A DNA stretch of 14,975 nucleotides from the NCBI GenBank assembly GCA_047632015.1, contig JBLIBC010000034.1, forward strand, positions 1 through 14,975, written 5' to 3'. Positions 6,870 to 14,975 of the stretch are shown in pieces (position 1 is the first letter of the stretch; each line of letters begins with the position of its first letter). The notes under the pieces are model-generated. The model was not told the DNA's origin, searched no databases, and worked only from the letters and a program-made list of their open reading frames with translations. The translations under genes were made by a program, and so were the position numbers. The DNA is from JBLIAZ01 sp047632015. GTDB taxonomy: Bacteria; Bacteroidota; Bacteroidia; Flavobacteriales_C; GCA-002722245.

Positions 6870-8090
6870 CTATCCTTTTTCAAGTTCAGTTATAACGTCC
6901 TCACTGTTTTTTGCCCCTTTAAAAAATGACACCAATTTAGTTAACACCTTGTCGACCTCAGCATCTGGACAAGACGCTCCAGAGGTCAGTATTACTCTAA
7001 TTTTGTCTTTTCTAGATAAAAAGTTTTGAGAGCTTACCTCCTCTTTGGTTTGCCATAAAAAATGTGATATTTCGGTTTCACTTATTAAATTTTGGTGTCC
7101 ATTAATAAAATAAGTCGGAAGTTTTTCTTCACATAATTCGACTAAGTGTGTTGTATTTGAACTATTGTAACCTCCAACAACTATCGCTATATCAGCTTGT
7201 TCTTTCAACAGCCCAATTGTAGCATTTTGATTGTCGTTAGTAGCGTAACACAATGAATCACGCGTGTCAGCAAATGTCTCTTTCCCTTCTCCGTAATGAG
7301 ATTCTACTTCAGTTTTTAAATATGCTGCAATTTCTTTTGTTTCCGAGGCAAGCATTGTTGTTTGGTTAATAACACCAATTTTTCGCAAATGTTCACTGGG
7401 TTTAAAACCCTCACTGAACTTCCCTTTAAATTGTATGTAAAACTCCTCATCACTTAATTCTTGACGTATGTATTTGGCTAATTCCTTTGCTTCAGACAAA
7501 TCCTTGACTATCACTGAAGGCCCATCTTCTGATGAATGTGAAAAAGTAGCTCTAGTTTCTTCGTGGTTGTGTTTACCATGAATTACAATAGTGTACTCAT
7601 TTTGACTCAACTTGTTTGACATTTTCCACACACGTTCCACAAAAGGGCATGTGGTGTTGTAGGCCATTGGCTCTATGTTTTTACTTTTAAGAATATCGTT
7701 GATTTCAATAGTGGTACCAAATGCTGGAATTATTACAATGTCTCCTTCATCAATATCATCCCAAGGAATAAGCTGAATTCCTTTGGTATCCATTATAAAC
7801 TGAATTCCACGATCAAGTAAATCTGAATTAACAGCTGGATTGTGAATCATTTCGCTCAGCAAGTAAATGCGTTTGTTTGGATTCTCTGAAATGGCTCGGT
7901 AAGAAATTTCAATAGCATTCTCAACCCCATAGCAAAAACCAAAATGACGCGCTATTAAAAATTCAATAGGCCCGAAGTTTAATATTGTTGGAGTCCTGTC
8001 TTTTTTCTTAGGATCTTTTTCCTTTCTAACGGCTTTAATCCTAGATATAATAGGGCTTTTGTAAAATTCTGGAACCTCAAACGTTTTCAT
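6870..8090 (-). CDS. ispH: 4-Hydroxy-3-methylbut-2-enyl diphosphate reductase, long form
   Basis: A 406-residue IspH (LytB), the last enzyme of the MEP isoprenoid pathway. It reduces HMBPP to isopentenyl and dimethylallyl diphosphate at an iron-sulfur cluster. Seen: the three cluster cysteines, Cys53 in GFCYGVE, Cys148 in NTTCPFVE and Cys374 in SGASCPDAEVD; His83 in MIHNPAV; the GKHNHEET loop (172-179) with His176 and Glu178 at the positions of E. coli His124 and Glu126; INQTTMLASE (241-250); and GGYNSSNTTHL (307-317). E. coli IspH is about 316 residues. The excess here is an N-terminal extension of about 43 residues plus insertions near 186-235 and 265-285, as in the long cyanobacterial and plastid form. 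It is the first gene of an ispH-pyrD pair and is divergent from the AddB-like gene, 72 bases away. Confidence 0.96.
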   Translation of the reverse strand: MKTFEVPEFYKSPIISRIKAVRKEKDPKKKDRTPTILNFGPIEFLIARHFGFCYGVENAIEISYRAISENPNKRIYLLSEMIHNPAVNSDLLDRGIQFIMDTKGIQLIPWDDIDEGDIVIIPAFGTTIEINDILKSKNIEPMAYNTTCPFVERVWKMSNKLSQNEYTIVIHGKHNHEETRATFSHSSEDGPSVIVKDLSEAKELAKYIRQELSDEEFYIQFKGKFSEGFKPSEHLRKIGVINQTTMLASETKEIAAYLKTEVESHYGEGKETFADTRDSLCYATNDNQNATIGLLKEQADIAIVVGGYNSSNTTHLVELCEEKLPTYFINGHQNLISETEISHFLWQTKEEVSSQNFLSRKDKIRVILTSGASCPDAEVDKVLTKLVSFFKGAKNSEDVITELEKG

Positions 8091-8162
8091 TAGTGTAAAG
8101 TTACTAAATCTAAAAATTTATTTTATGCCCATTTCGCGTTTATACTTTAACTTAGAAAAATA

Positions 8163-10964
8163 ATGGATAGTTTTTTAAGTAAAATAGCAAGTGAGGTTGC
8201 AAACAAATATGACAACCCAAAAGATTTGTGTTTTGTCCTTCCTTCGCAACGTGCTGGAACTTTTTTAAAACAAGCACTTGCAAAACAATACTATGAAGTT
8301 CATGGGTTCGAATCTATTCAACTCCCTACGATCACTACCTTAGACGACTTTGTAGTGGGATTATCGGACCTAAGTGTACTTGATAAGCTCTCTGCTTTTT
8401 TTAAATTATTTGACATTTATCAAATCATTTTAAAAGAGGAAAACGAATCACCAGAAAGCATTGATGAATTCATTAACTGGGCTCCTACTTTACTTTCTGA
8501 TTTCAATGAAATAGACAAATACACAGTTAATTCAATTGAAATATTTTCTTACATCAATGATGTAAGAGCAATGGAAACATGGAACGTTGATGGCAAACCA
8601 CTTACAGATCACCAAGTGAATTACCTCAAATTATGGAAGCGGTTTGGCAAACTTTATCACTCCTTTAAAAAAGAGACACTTGATAAAAAAGAAACATACA
8701 CAGGTTTAATTTTTAGGACTGTTGCTGAAAACATTGAAGAGCTGCATTTAGAACCTGATTATGAACACATCGTATTTGCTGGTTTTAACGCATTAAGCAG
8801 GTCCGAGGAAAACATCATTGCCCAATTCATAAAGACTAAAAAGGGTGATATCTATTGGGATGCAGACAGCTATTATTTAGAGGACGAAAATCAAGAAGCG
8901 GGTTACTTCTCTAGAAAATTCAAAAAGAGCTGGTCTTTTACCGATTTCAACTGGAGTGAAGAAAACTTTAAAAACAGCACTAAGAACATTAATATACACA
9001 ATTGTAATACGAATTATGCTCAAAGTATATTAGCTGCCGATATATTGTCGAAAAACACTGACAATGAACTAAACACAGCTTTAGTACTGAATAAAGAGGA
9101 TTTATTATTACCAGTATTAAATGCCCTACCTGATAATATCCAGGCTGCAAATATTACAATGGGTTACGAATTAAAACTCACCCCTTTGTCCAGTTTTGTC
9201 AATATCCTACTTGATTTATGGTACAGTAAAACAGGCAAGGAAAAAAATGCTTTTTACTATAAAAATGTAATTCAATTTTTAGAACATAATTATACGGAAC
9301 TACTTATTCCTGATAAATATCAGTTGGAAAGCTTGAAAAAAGACATCATCAAGTTTAACAAAATATACGTGGGGTCAAAGTTTATCTTTGGATACATCAA
9401 GGAATCAGCATTGAGCAAAGCTGTATTTTCGTCTGAAAATCAAGACTTAGCAGATAACACTCAAAAAATATTGACGATTCTCGCCAACTTAAAAGACACA
9501 TTAAGCGAAGCCGACACCAATAAGTACGACAAGTCTTTACAAATAGAATTTGTATACCACTACACTTTAGTATTTAGAAAGCTACATGAAACAATTCAAA
9601 ACAACCCTGTCATTAGAAACAGTTCATTAAAGGTGTACCGTTTGTTAATTAATCAACTGGTAAACAAAGAAAAGGTTTCCTTTTACGGAGAACCATTAAA
9701 AGGAATTCAAATAATGGGAATGCTTGAAAGCAGGGCATTAGATTTTGAACATGTAATTATCATGTCAGTGAACGAGGGAGTATTGCCAGCAGGAAAAAAG
9801 AACCACTCTTTTATTCCTTATGATTTAAAACGAGAATTTGGTTTACCAACTCATACTGAACATGATGCTATTTTTGCAAATCATTTTTATCGATTATTAC
9901 AAAGAGCAAGTAAAATTGATATACTATATCATACTGGTAGTGATGACTTCGGAGCTGGAACTGAAAAAAGCAGATTCATTGAACAAATAATACATGAATT
10001 GCCAAAATACAATGATAAAATCACTATTTCAACCAGTGAATACAATCCTGTCCCTATAATCAGTGACAACGACAAACAGCTTCCTAAATCGGATGAATTA
10101 CTAGTTGCAATAAAGGCGAAATTAAAAAAAGGACTTTCCCCTTCCGCAATGAACACTTTAGCGGCGTGTAACTTAAACTTCTATTACAGATACTTAGTTG
10201 GATTAGGTGAAATGGAAGAGGTCGAAGAAAGCATTAAGTCATCCACCCTGGGAACATGTATTCACGACACGTTGGAGAATTTACATAAACTGTCATTAGG
10301 AGTTCCTTTGGATGAAGTCACATTAAAAAATTACAAAAAATTAGCAGATTCATATCTTGAAAAAGAGTTTCTAAAATACTTTACAGAAAAGGATTTAAAA
10401 ACGGGAAACAATTTATTAACCTTTGAAGTAGCTAAAAAATATGTCCACAAATTTTTAAACTACGAACTTGAACTCATTAAAGAGGAAAAGTATACGGTCG
10501 TGCAAGTGGAAGATAATATAGCACATCATCTGAACTTAGAATTGGACAACGACTCTTTCCCTATTAAAATTCATGGAAAGGTTGATGTAATCAGTGAACT
10601 CGGCAACAAAAAACTACTGCTTGACTACAAAACTGGAAAAGTAGAAAGTAAAGAACTTAACTTCAAAGAGGTATCACAACTATATTCAGGAACAAAAAAG
10701 AAGGCCAAAGCACTACAATTACTTACATACGCTTGGGTGTACTACCAAGAAAATCCTGAAATCACTCATATCTCCCCTTGCATCTACAGTTTTAAAAACA
10801 GCAAGGCAGGTTTCATGTACTTGAATTACAACAAAAAAGTGATCAGTAAAAGTGAAGTACTGGAACTATTCCCTCAAGTAGCAGAAGCCCTCGTCACTAA
10901 ACTGATGCATAAAAAAACTGCCCTCGTACATGATGAGGACAGTTTGTATTGTGAGTATTGTTAA
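8163..10964 (+). CDS. AddB-like protein with C-terminal PD-(D/E)XK nuclease
   Basis: A 933-residue protein combining an inactive-looking helicase region with a RecB-type nuclease, as in AddB, the partner of the AddA helicase-nuclease in double-strand-break repair. Seen: a degenerate P-loop LPSQRAGTFLK (26-36); the helicase-like segment GMLESRALDFEHVII followed by NEGVLP (about 519-542); and the nuclease with His701 in GTCIHDTLE, Asp808 in VDVI, Asp821-Tyr-Lys823 in LLDYKTGK, and Gln852/Tyr856 in QLLTY. All nuclease motifs are intact. Cys669 (TLAACNLNFYYRYL) and a terminal CEYC (Cys930, Cys933) resemble the AddB iron-sulfur ligands, but the usual final cysteine is absent. Bacteroidota often pair this gene with a UvrD/RecB-like helicase; none is in the window. 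The gene converges on the secreted hydrolase 59 bases away. Confidence 0.88.
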   Translation: MDSFLSKIASEVANKYDNPKDLCFVLPSQRAGTFLKQALAKQYYEVHGFESIQLPTITTLDDFVVGLSDLSVLDKLSAFFKLFDIYQIILKEENESPESIDEFINWAPTLLSDFNEIDKYTVNSIEIFSYINDVRAMETWNVDGKPLTDHQVNYLKLWKRFGKLYHSFKKETLDKKETYTGLIFRTVAENIEELHLEPDYEHIVFAGFNALSRSEENIIAQFIKTKKGDIYWDADSYYLEDENQEAGYFSRKFKKSWSFTDFNWSEENFKNSTKNINIHNCNTNYAQSILAADILSKNTDNELNTALVLNKEDLLLPVLNALPDNIQAANITMGYELKLTPLSSFVNILLDLWYSKTGKEKNAFYYKNVIQFLEHNYTELLIPDKYQLESLKKDIIKFNKIYVGSKFIFGYIKESALSKAVFSSENQDLADNTQKILTILANLKDTLSEADTNKYDKSLQIEFVYHYTLVFRKLHETIQNNPVIRNSSLKVYRLLINQLVNKEKVSFYGEPLKGIQIMGMLESRALDFEHVIIMSVNEGVLPAGKKNHSFIPYDLKREFGLPTHTEHDAIFANHFYRLLQRASKIDILYHTGSDDFGAGTEKSRFIEQIIHELPKYNDKITISTSEYNPVPIISDNDKQLPKSDELLVAIKAKLKKGLSPSAMNTLAACNLNFYYRYLVGLGEMEEVEESIKSSTLGTCIHDTLENLHKLSLGVPLDEVTLKNYKKLADSYLEKEFLKYFTEKDLKTGNNLLTFEVAKKYVHKFLNYELELIKEEKYTVVQVEDNIAHHLNLELDNDSFPIKIHGKVDVISELGNKKLLLDYKTGKVESKELNFKEVSQLYSGTKKKAKALQLLTYAWVYYQENPEITHISPCIYSFKNSKAGFMYLNYNKKVISKSEVLELFPQVAEALVTKLMHKKTALVHDEDSLYCEYC

Positions 10965-11023
10965 TTTAAAATTACTATTAAACTTTTCAATAGATGTTAA
11001 TAATAATTTGAGTATCCATACTG

Positions 11024-13933
11024 TTATAATTTTAACACTTTTTTATGTACCGTTTTTCCTTCATTTGTCACTGTGACTATATACACCCCCCGGGCCACAG
11101 TACTAAAATCAACGACAAGGCTTACTCCGCTCATTATGCTTGAAACCATTAATTCACCCGAAACACTCCTGACCTCCACCCAACTATCCGATTCAGTATT
11201 GTTCGTAATCACATTAACATGCAGTTGATCATCCACTGGATTTGGTCCAATATCAACTTCATACTGCTGTATTTGACTTGGGTACGATGCGATTGAATAA
11301 TCATAAACTTTATCTTTATGCACTGATTGTGTAGTAAATGGAACCCCCATGTCTTTTTTGGGATCTTTCACATACCCTTTTCTCAAAATACCTCCCCTCG
11401 GCATTTTTTGAATTTTAGCCTCCATCTTTGCTCCTTGGCTTGTACTGAATCCAACTAAAAATTCAATGGTTTCACCAGACACTACTTTTGCATCTGAGCC
11501 TTCTTTAAATTGAAACGTATTGTCATTTCCTCCAAAACTTATTTTATTCTGTACAAGATATGCTACAGGTTTGGAAGCTGTTTGGTTTGTAGCCTCATTT
11601 GCGAAACTCCAAGTCCCACTTGCATCAGCCCGATGGTATGGACGTGAAGCTTCTTCAAAGTCATTAACTACCCATTGAATAACATTATCTTTTGTACTTG
11701 GTGTAATTGAAATGTGCTCTTGGTTTTCACCATACATTCCCAATATTTCATCAAACGGAACAATTGTTTTTGAACCGACAACCCCCTGATTTAATGACGT
11801 ATAATCGGTCCAGTTCTTTTGAACGGTATTGGTATTTAAAGCTATTCCAAAAGACGAAGAAGTTGGAATAAAAACAGATTTATCAAAATGATCTCCAGCA
11901 CCTTTCATCTGATCCGCAAAGTCATTGTTCCTGTTTTTATTGAATGAATACAATGCACCAAACCAGCCACCAGGAGCATTTTCAATTTTCAATTTATTTA
12001 AATTTCCCACAGCAATAACTTCCCTGTCCATTCCCTTTACTTTTATTTGAGAAATTACTGGGCTAGACTGAGTCCAAATATAACCATCAATAACACTCGG
12101 AGACAAGTGTACACTACCTATATTACTGATACTATTACTATATAACAAACCAGTTGTACCGTTGGTAATGGAATAATTTTTAGACATTTTTGGATAAGCT
12201 AAATCGTTCAATTTTTGCATTAATTCTTTGTGCATAGGATCTGAATCCAATCCTCCTTGTGATGTTGATTCATAATGATGTTTGAAAAGTTGTCTTGCTG
12301 TTGCAGAATTAACAGAAGTCATGGCTTTATTTCCTCCATCCCTCACTGGTGGAAGATTTGATTTTGACATTTTATTCATAGCATGCTGTAACCCCACTGG
12401 AATATTTGCACCCGTATGAGGAGAATCGAACGAAATCCATGATTTTACAAAATGCTCCTCTCCTGCTTTTTCCATTTCGGCCAAAGCAATTCTAGTTATT
12501 AAGCCTCCCATGCTTGGACCAACCAAAACAATTTCTTCCGTTTTATTATCTCTAAATACATTACTGTTTAAGACTTCGTTTAAAAACCTTCTTAGTGCGC
12601 CAGCATTACCATTAATATCACCAGCACCATCTTCAAAATTTACAAAAACAAGATCGAAACCCTCTGCCCTAAGAGCGTTTACCATTTCTGGCTCTGAATT
12701 TATAGGGTTTTTGGAATTATCATAATCATCTAGTAAATCCCATGGAGAATGTTGACCATCTAATATTTCATAGAGCCCTCGTAAATCCTTCTCTTTTTCT
12801 AATAGGTTGCTCTGAGGATCTGATTTGACTGTCTCGAAATAATTCCTTTTATTTCCAGGATCAAATCCGTCTACCATAACAAATGGCTTTCTTAGTTTAT
12901 TCGACTTATTTTTTGAGTTATACACAATAGTGACATCAAAGGTGTAAGGCTCAGCAATTTCTTCATACGCAGGAAAATAACCTCCTGTAACGCAATAGAA
13001 TTCAACTTGCACTAAACACACGAACTCAAGTGTAGTAATTGTTGATTTTTCAGGGTAAAAAAACTGAACAACATCAGACACTATACCACTTCTTTCAGTG
13101 TTATCACCTAATTGCAACAAACTTTGGTAGTCTTGTATTCTTTTTCCTCGAGGTATATTTTCAGTTTTCCTATAAACAGATGTGTGTGCAAACACCTCAG
13201 ACTGATGATAAGTATCCTTGTTTTGATATTTAATTTTCAATTTCAGCTCTATGTATTCACTTCCTGCTGAATATATAATTGTCATGGGAGAACCAGTAAT
13301 TACTGTTTTATAACCTTCACCATTTCCAAAATCAATTTGAATTGATGTGACCTCTAAACTATCATGATTAGTCAACAAGGAACCTTCAGGAATAAAAAAA
13401 TCAATTTTGTCACCGTACAAATTATATTTAAAACAACTGAACGCAACTACTCGATTATTTTTAAATGAATCACTGTTTGCTGCTTTATCTGAAAGCCCTT
13501 CATTTGTTTGAACCAAATCACCTCTTTTAACTGCTAAAGAATCAATGCTTTTGAATGAAAAATCCAACATCGAAATTAAATTGACAGACTCGTTTTCATA
13601 AAGTTCTTCACTTATTGAAACCATTTTTTTAAAATCAAGTAAGGAGGCGGTGTCAATGTGGGAATACTTTATTGTTTGATAAATATCATAGTAATCTGAA
13701 TAATCAATTGTTGTTACGTTGTTAATTCCATTTGTCTTGAATACATTGCCGTTATGTAAGTACCTATCGACTAGAGGACCTGTGCCGACATTCGACAAAT
13801 CTAATCCAGATAAATATTGATGAGGATTCTCAAAGTATTTGATGTGATCTAAAGAATAAGGTCCTGTTTGAGCGAATGCAATTAAAGAAGTAGCAAAATA
13901 TAATGCTACTAACAACCATTTATTGATTTTCAT
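11024..13933 (-). CDS. Secreted alpha/beta hydrolase (lipase/esterase-like) with T9SS sorting domain
   Basis: A 969-residue predicted extracellular hydrolase. Seen: a Sec signal peptide (1-21, cleavage near AFA-QTG); a region of about 320 residues without a recognised family, including a PKD-like stretch IQIDFGNGEGYKT (198-210) and a possible cysteine pair (Cys306, Cys314); an alpha/beta hydrolase domain from about 348 (KPFVMVDGFDPG) with nucleophile elbow GPSMGG (Ser474), SFDSPHTG (501-508), and a likely catalytic His740 in QEHISI with Asp728 in VPFDE as a possible acid; then a C-terminal type A T9SS sorting domain at 891-969 (IGPNPVDDQL, later ARGVYIVTV, ending HKKVLKL). The T9SS would export it across the outer membrane, with surface attachment or release. 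The substrate is unknown; lipid esters are a guess from the lipase-like fold. The ATG start gives a good signal peptide. Confidence 0.85.
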   Translation of the reverse strand: MKINKWLLVALYFATSLIAFAQTGPYSLDHIKYFENPHQYLSGLDLSNVGTGPLVDRYLHNGNVFKTNGINNVTTIDYSDYYDIYQTIKYSHIDTASLLDFKKMVSISEELYENESVNLISMLDFSFKSIDSLAVKRGDLVQTNEGLSDKAANSDSFKNNRVVAFSCFKYNLYGDKIDFFIPEGSLLTNHDSLEVTSIQIDFGNGEGYKTVITGSPMTIIYSAGSEYIELKLKIKYQNKDTYHQSEVFAHTSVYRKTENIPRGKRIQDYQSLLQLGDNTERSGIVSDVVQFFYPEKSTITTLEFVCLVQVEFYCVTGGYFPAYEEIAEPYTFDVTIVYNSKNKSNKLRKPFVMVDGFDPGNKRNYFETVKSDPQSNLLEKEKDLRGLYEILDGQHSPWDLLDDYDNSKNPINSEPEMVNALRAEGFDLVFVNFEDGAGDINGNAGALRRFLNEVLNSNVFRDNKTEEIVLVGPSMGGLITRIALAEMEKAGEEHFVKSWISFDSPHTGANIPVGLQHAMNKMSKSNLPPVRDGGNKAMTSVNSATARQLFKHHYESTSQGGLDSDPMHKELMQKLNDLAYPKMSKNYSITNGTTGLLYSNSISNIGSVHLSPSVIDGYIWTQSSPVISQIKVKGMDREVIAVGNLNKLKIENAPGGWFGALYSFNKNRNNDFADQMKGAGDHFDKSVFIPTSSSFGIALNTNTVQKNWTDYTSLNQGVVGSKTIVPFDEILGMYGENQEHISITPSTKDNVIQWVVNDFEEASRPYHRADASGTWSFANEATNQTASKPVAYLVQNKISFGGNDNTFQFKEGSDAKVVSGETIEFLVGFSTSQGAKMEAKIQKMPRGGILRKGYVKDPKKDMGVPFTTQSVHKDKVYDYSIASYPSQIQQYEVDIGPNPVDDQLHVNVITNNTESDSWVEVRSVSGELMVSSIMSGVSLVVDFSTVARGVYIVTVTNEGKTVHKKVLKL

Positions 13934-13973
13934 TTTAAAATAACTATTAAAGAGTAAATACTAATTTAGCGAT

Positions 13974-13982
13974 GCAAGTATA
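13974..13982 (-). promoter_or_regulatory. Candidate -7 element for the secreted hydrolase
   Basis: On the minus strand TATACTTGC (13982-13974) matches the Bacteroidota -7 box TAnnTTTG with one mismatch, about 40 bases before the ATG at 13933. I see no TTG at the -33 spacing; the upstream DNA (13983 to about 14032) is almost pure A and T, which might act like an UP element. Weak evidence. Confidence 0.28.
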
Positions 13983-14040
13983 AGTATTTATTTTAATAAA
14001 TATTATTTTAATTATTTTTAATTACCGATTAGATTTTATT

Positions 14041-14379
14041 TTACAATAGCTCAATAACGTTTTCAGGAGGCCGACCTAAAACAGCACGATTACCATTAAC
14101 TACAATTGGTCTTTCAATCAATTTCGGATGAGCTATCATCGCACTAATCCATTCGTCTTCTGATAGTTGAACCCCTTTAAATTGCTCCTTGTATATTACT
14201 TCCCCTTTCCTTAATAATTGCTCTGCTTTTAATCCTAATTTTTGAAGTAATTCTACCAAGTCTTCCTTACTTGGAATATCTTTTAAGTATTCGATTACTT
14301 CGACCTTTTTCCCCGCCTCACTGATTAACGCTAAAGTTTCGCGGCTTTTTCTGCATCTTGGATTGTGGTATATTTTCAT
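14041..14379 (-). CDS. ArsC-family (glutaredoxin-dependent arsenate reductase-like) protein
   Basis: A 112-residue thioredoxin-fold protein of the ArsC/Spx/YffB family. ArsC reduces arsenate to arsenite using glutathione and glutaredoxin. Seen: IYHNPRCRKSRETLALI with Cys9 at the catalytic position, QLLRKGE with Arg57, ERPIVVNGNRAVLGRPPE with Arg90 and Arg103. The spacing of cysteine and arginines follows E. coli ArsC (Cys12, Arg60, Arg94, Arg107), which favours an ArsC-type over an Spx-type protein. At 112 residues it is shorter than plasmid ArsC (141) and matches the short chromosomal forms. No arsenite pump, ArsR regulator or other ars gene is nearby, so the true substrate could be something else. 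It lies 95 bases after the phosphatidyltransferase gene and 107 bases before the secreted hydrolase. Confidence 0.9.
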   Translation of the reverse strand: MKIYHNPRCRKSRETLALISEAGKKVEVIEYLKDIPSKEDLVELLQKLGLKAEQLLRKGEVIYKEQFKGVQLSEDEWISAMIAHPKLIERPIVVNGNRAVLGRPPENVIELL

Positions 14380-14474
14380 ATTGAGATTGCTATTATACTT
14401 TAAAACTAACGAATAGTTGTTAAACCTTTAGCACATAGTATCAAGTTCCTGGCAGGGCATTTGAAAAAACAAAT

Positions 14475-14975
14475 TCAACTACGAATCAATTTAACAAAGG
14501 AATATGAAAAGGAAAAAACAATTCCTAATCCTGCCACAAGTGTCAAATAAAAACTAAGTGACAGGGGTAATAAAAAAGATGTAATAACAGCAACAAAGTA
14601 CGCGACAGCAAACCATTTACTAAATGGATGAAAACTTTCCTTTTTACCGTACAAACCAAGTACATGAATAATAACTAAATACAAATACCTGAGTAATCCC
14701 GGAAACAAAAAAATCAAAAAATTAGGATGTATCATGTAAACCATATAGGACATACTTGCTACAAAAAAAGCATCAGTTTCCATGTCTAGAAAAGCCCCAA
14801 ATTCTGATTCAGTTTTATATTTCCGTGCTAAATATCCATCGAGACCATCAAGCGATATTATGGTAATAGCAAGGAAACCAATGGTTACATCTGAATAAAT
14901 ATCATAATTAAATATCAAAACAAAAACTCCTGACAACCGTAACAATGTAACAACGTTAGCCCAGCCCCCTAGTGG
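14475..14975 (-). CDS. CDP-alcohol phosphatidyltransferase (N-terminus cut by window edge)
   Basis: A membrane enzyme of the CDP-alcohol phosphatidyltransferase family, which joins a CDP-linked lipid to an alcohol such as glycerol phosphate, serine or inositol phosphate. Seen: the full catalytic motif DGLDGYLAR, then a gap, G, three residues, D, three residues, D (SEFGAFLDMETD), followed by several hydrophobic segments. The reading frame runs unbroken to the right edge, and the residues just inside it (PLGGWANVVTLLRLSG) match the family's usual N-terminal segment. A TTG at 14945 therefore is probably not the start. 166 residues are present and few are likely missing. The short C-terminus ends in four closely spaced hydrophobic stretches. 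The alcohol substrate, hence pgsA, pssA or another name, cannot be decided. Confidence 0.85.
   Translation of the reverse strand, partial: PLGGWANVVTLLRLSGVFVLIFNYDIYSDVTIGFLAITIISLDGLDGYLARKYKTESEFGAFLDMETDAFFVASMSYMVYMIHPNFLIFLFPGLLRYLYLVIIHVLGLYGKKESFHPFSKWFAVAYFVAVITSFLLPLSLSFYLTLVAGLGIVFSFSYSFVKLIRS

Noticed and set aside
6866..6883. Longer pyrD reading frame starting at a TTG at 6883
   Set aside because: It would overlap the end of ispH by 14 bases and add six unconserved residues; the ATG at 6865 gives the usual PyrD N-terminus.
10966..11035. Inverted repeat TTAAAATTA (10966-10974) / TAATTTTAA (11027-11035) between the convergent AddB-like and hydrolase genes
   Set aside because: The arms are pure A/T, the loop is 52 bases, and the right arm lies inside the hydrolase coding sequence. 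Chance is likely in this AT-rich DNA, so I do not call it a terminator.
13985..14002. AT-only inverted repeat TATTTATT-TT-AATAAATA upstream of the secreted hydrolase
   Set aside because: It is in a low-complexity A/T tract where such repeats arise by chance; no G-C pairs to stabilise a stem.
1..14975. Defence system, mobile element, CRISPR or toxin-antitoxin pair
   Set aside because: The AddB-like nuclease and TPR protein could suggest defence, but each fits a housekeeping family, there are no direct repeats, integrases or transposases, and the neighbouring genes are core metabolism.

Overview
The window looks like a chromosomal housekeeping segment from a marine or aquatic Bacteroidota, most likely Flavobacteriales. 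Four things point there: AT-rich DNA, almost no Shine-Dalgarno sequences before the starts, a large secreted protein ending in a type IX secretion (T9SS) sorting domain, and lineage-typical gene forms (a long IspH, a GEGNGG-type phosphosugar mutase, an AddB-like nuclease). The order within Flavobacteriales is an inference. I see no rRNA, tRNA, CRISPR array, insertion sequence, integrase, phage gene or plasmid gene.

Layout, left to right. A phosphosugar mutase (probably glmM, minus strand, C-terminus off the left edge) is divergent from a four-gene plus-strand cluster: a tetratricopeptide-repeat protein, a single-domain rhodanese, a DUF368/PopT-type membrane protein and shikimate dehydrogenase (aroE). 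The last two overlap by 8 bases. Facing this cluster on the minus strand are a small lipoprotein with two EF-hand-like loops and, upstream of it, the tightly coupled pair ispH-pyrD. A short hairpin separates pyrD from the lipoprotein gene. Divergent from ispH is a 933-residue AddB-like PD-(D/E)XK nuclease. It converges on a 969-residue secreted alpha/beta hydrolase with a T9SS tail. The right end holds an ArsC-family protein and a CDP-alcohol phosphatidyltransferase cut by the window edge, both on the minus strand.

Several genes share a cell-envelope theme. The mutase would make glucosamine-1-phosphate for UDP-GlcNAc. IspH supplies isoprenoid precursors, from which undecaprenyl phosphate is built. 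DUF368 proteins are known to recycle undecaprenyl phosphate across the membrane. The partial CDP-alcohol phosphatidyltransferase makes phospholipids. The rest is amino-acid and pyrimidine synthesis (aroE, pyrD), DNA repair (AddB-like) and secretion.

No stretch longer than 300 bases lacks a gene; the largest gap is the 207-base divergent region between the mutase and the TPR gene. I did not find a clearly new multi-gene system. The points most worth checking are a cysteine at the catalytic-base position of a class-2-like PyrD, an iron-sulfur motif of the AddB-like protein that ends at its second-to-last expected cysteine, and the architecture of the secreted hydrolase.
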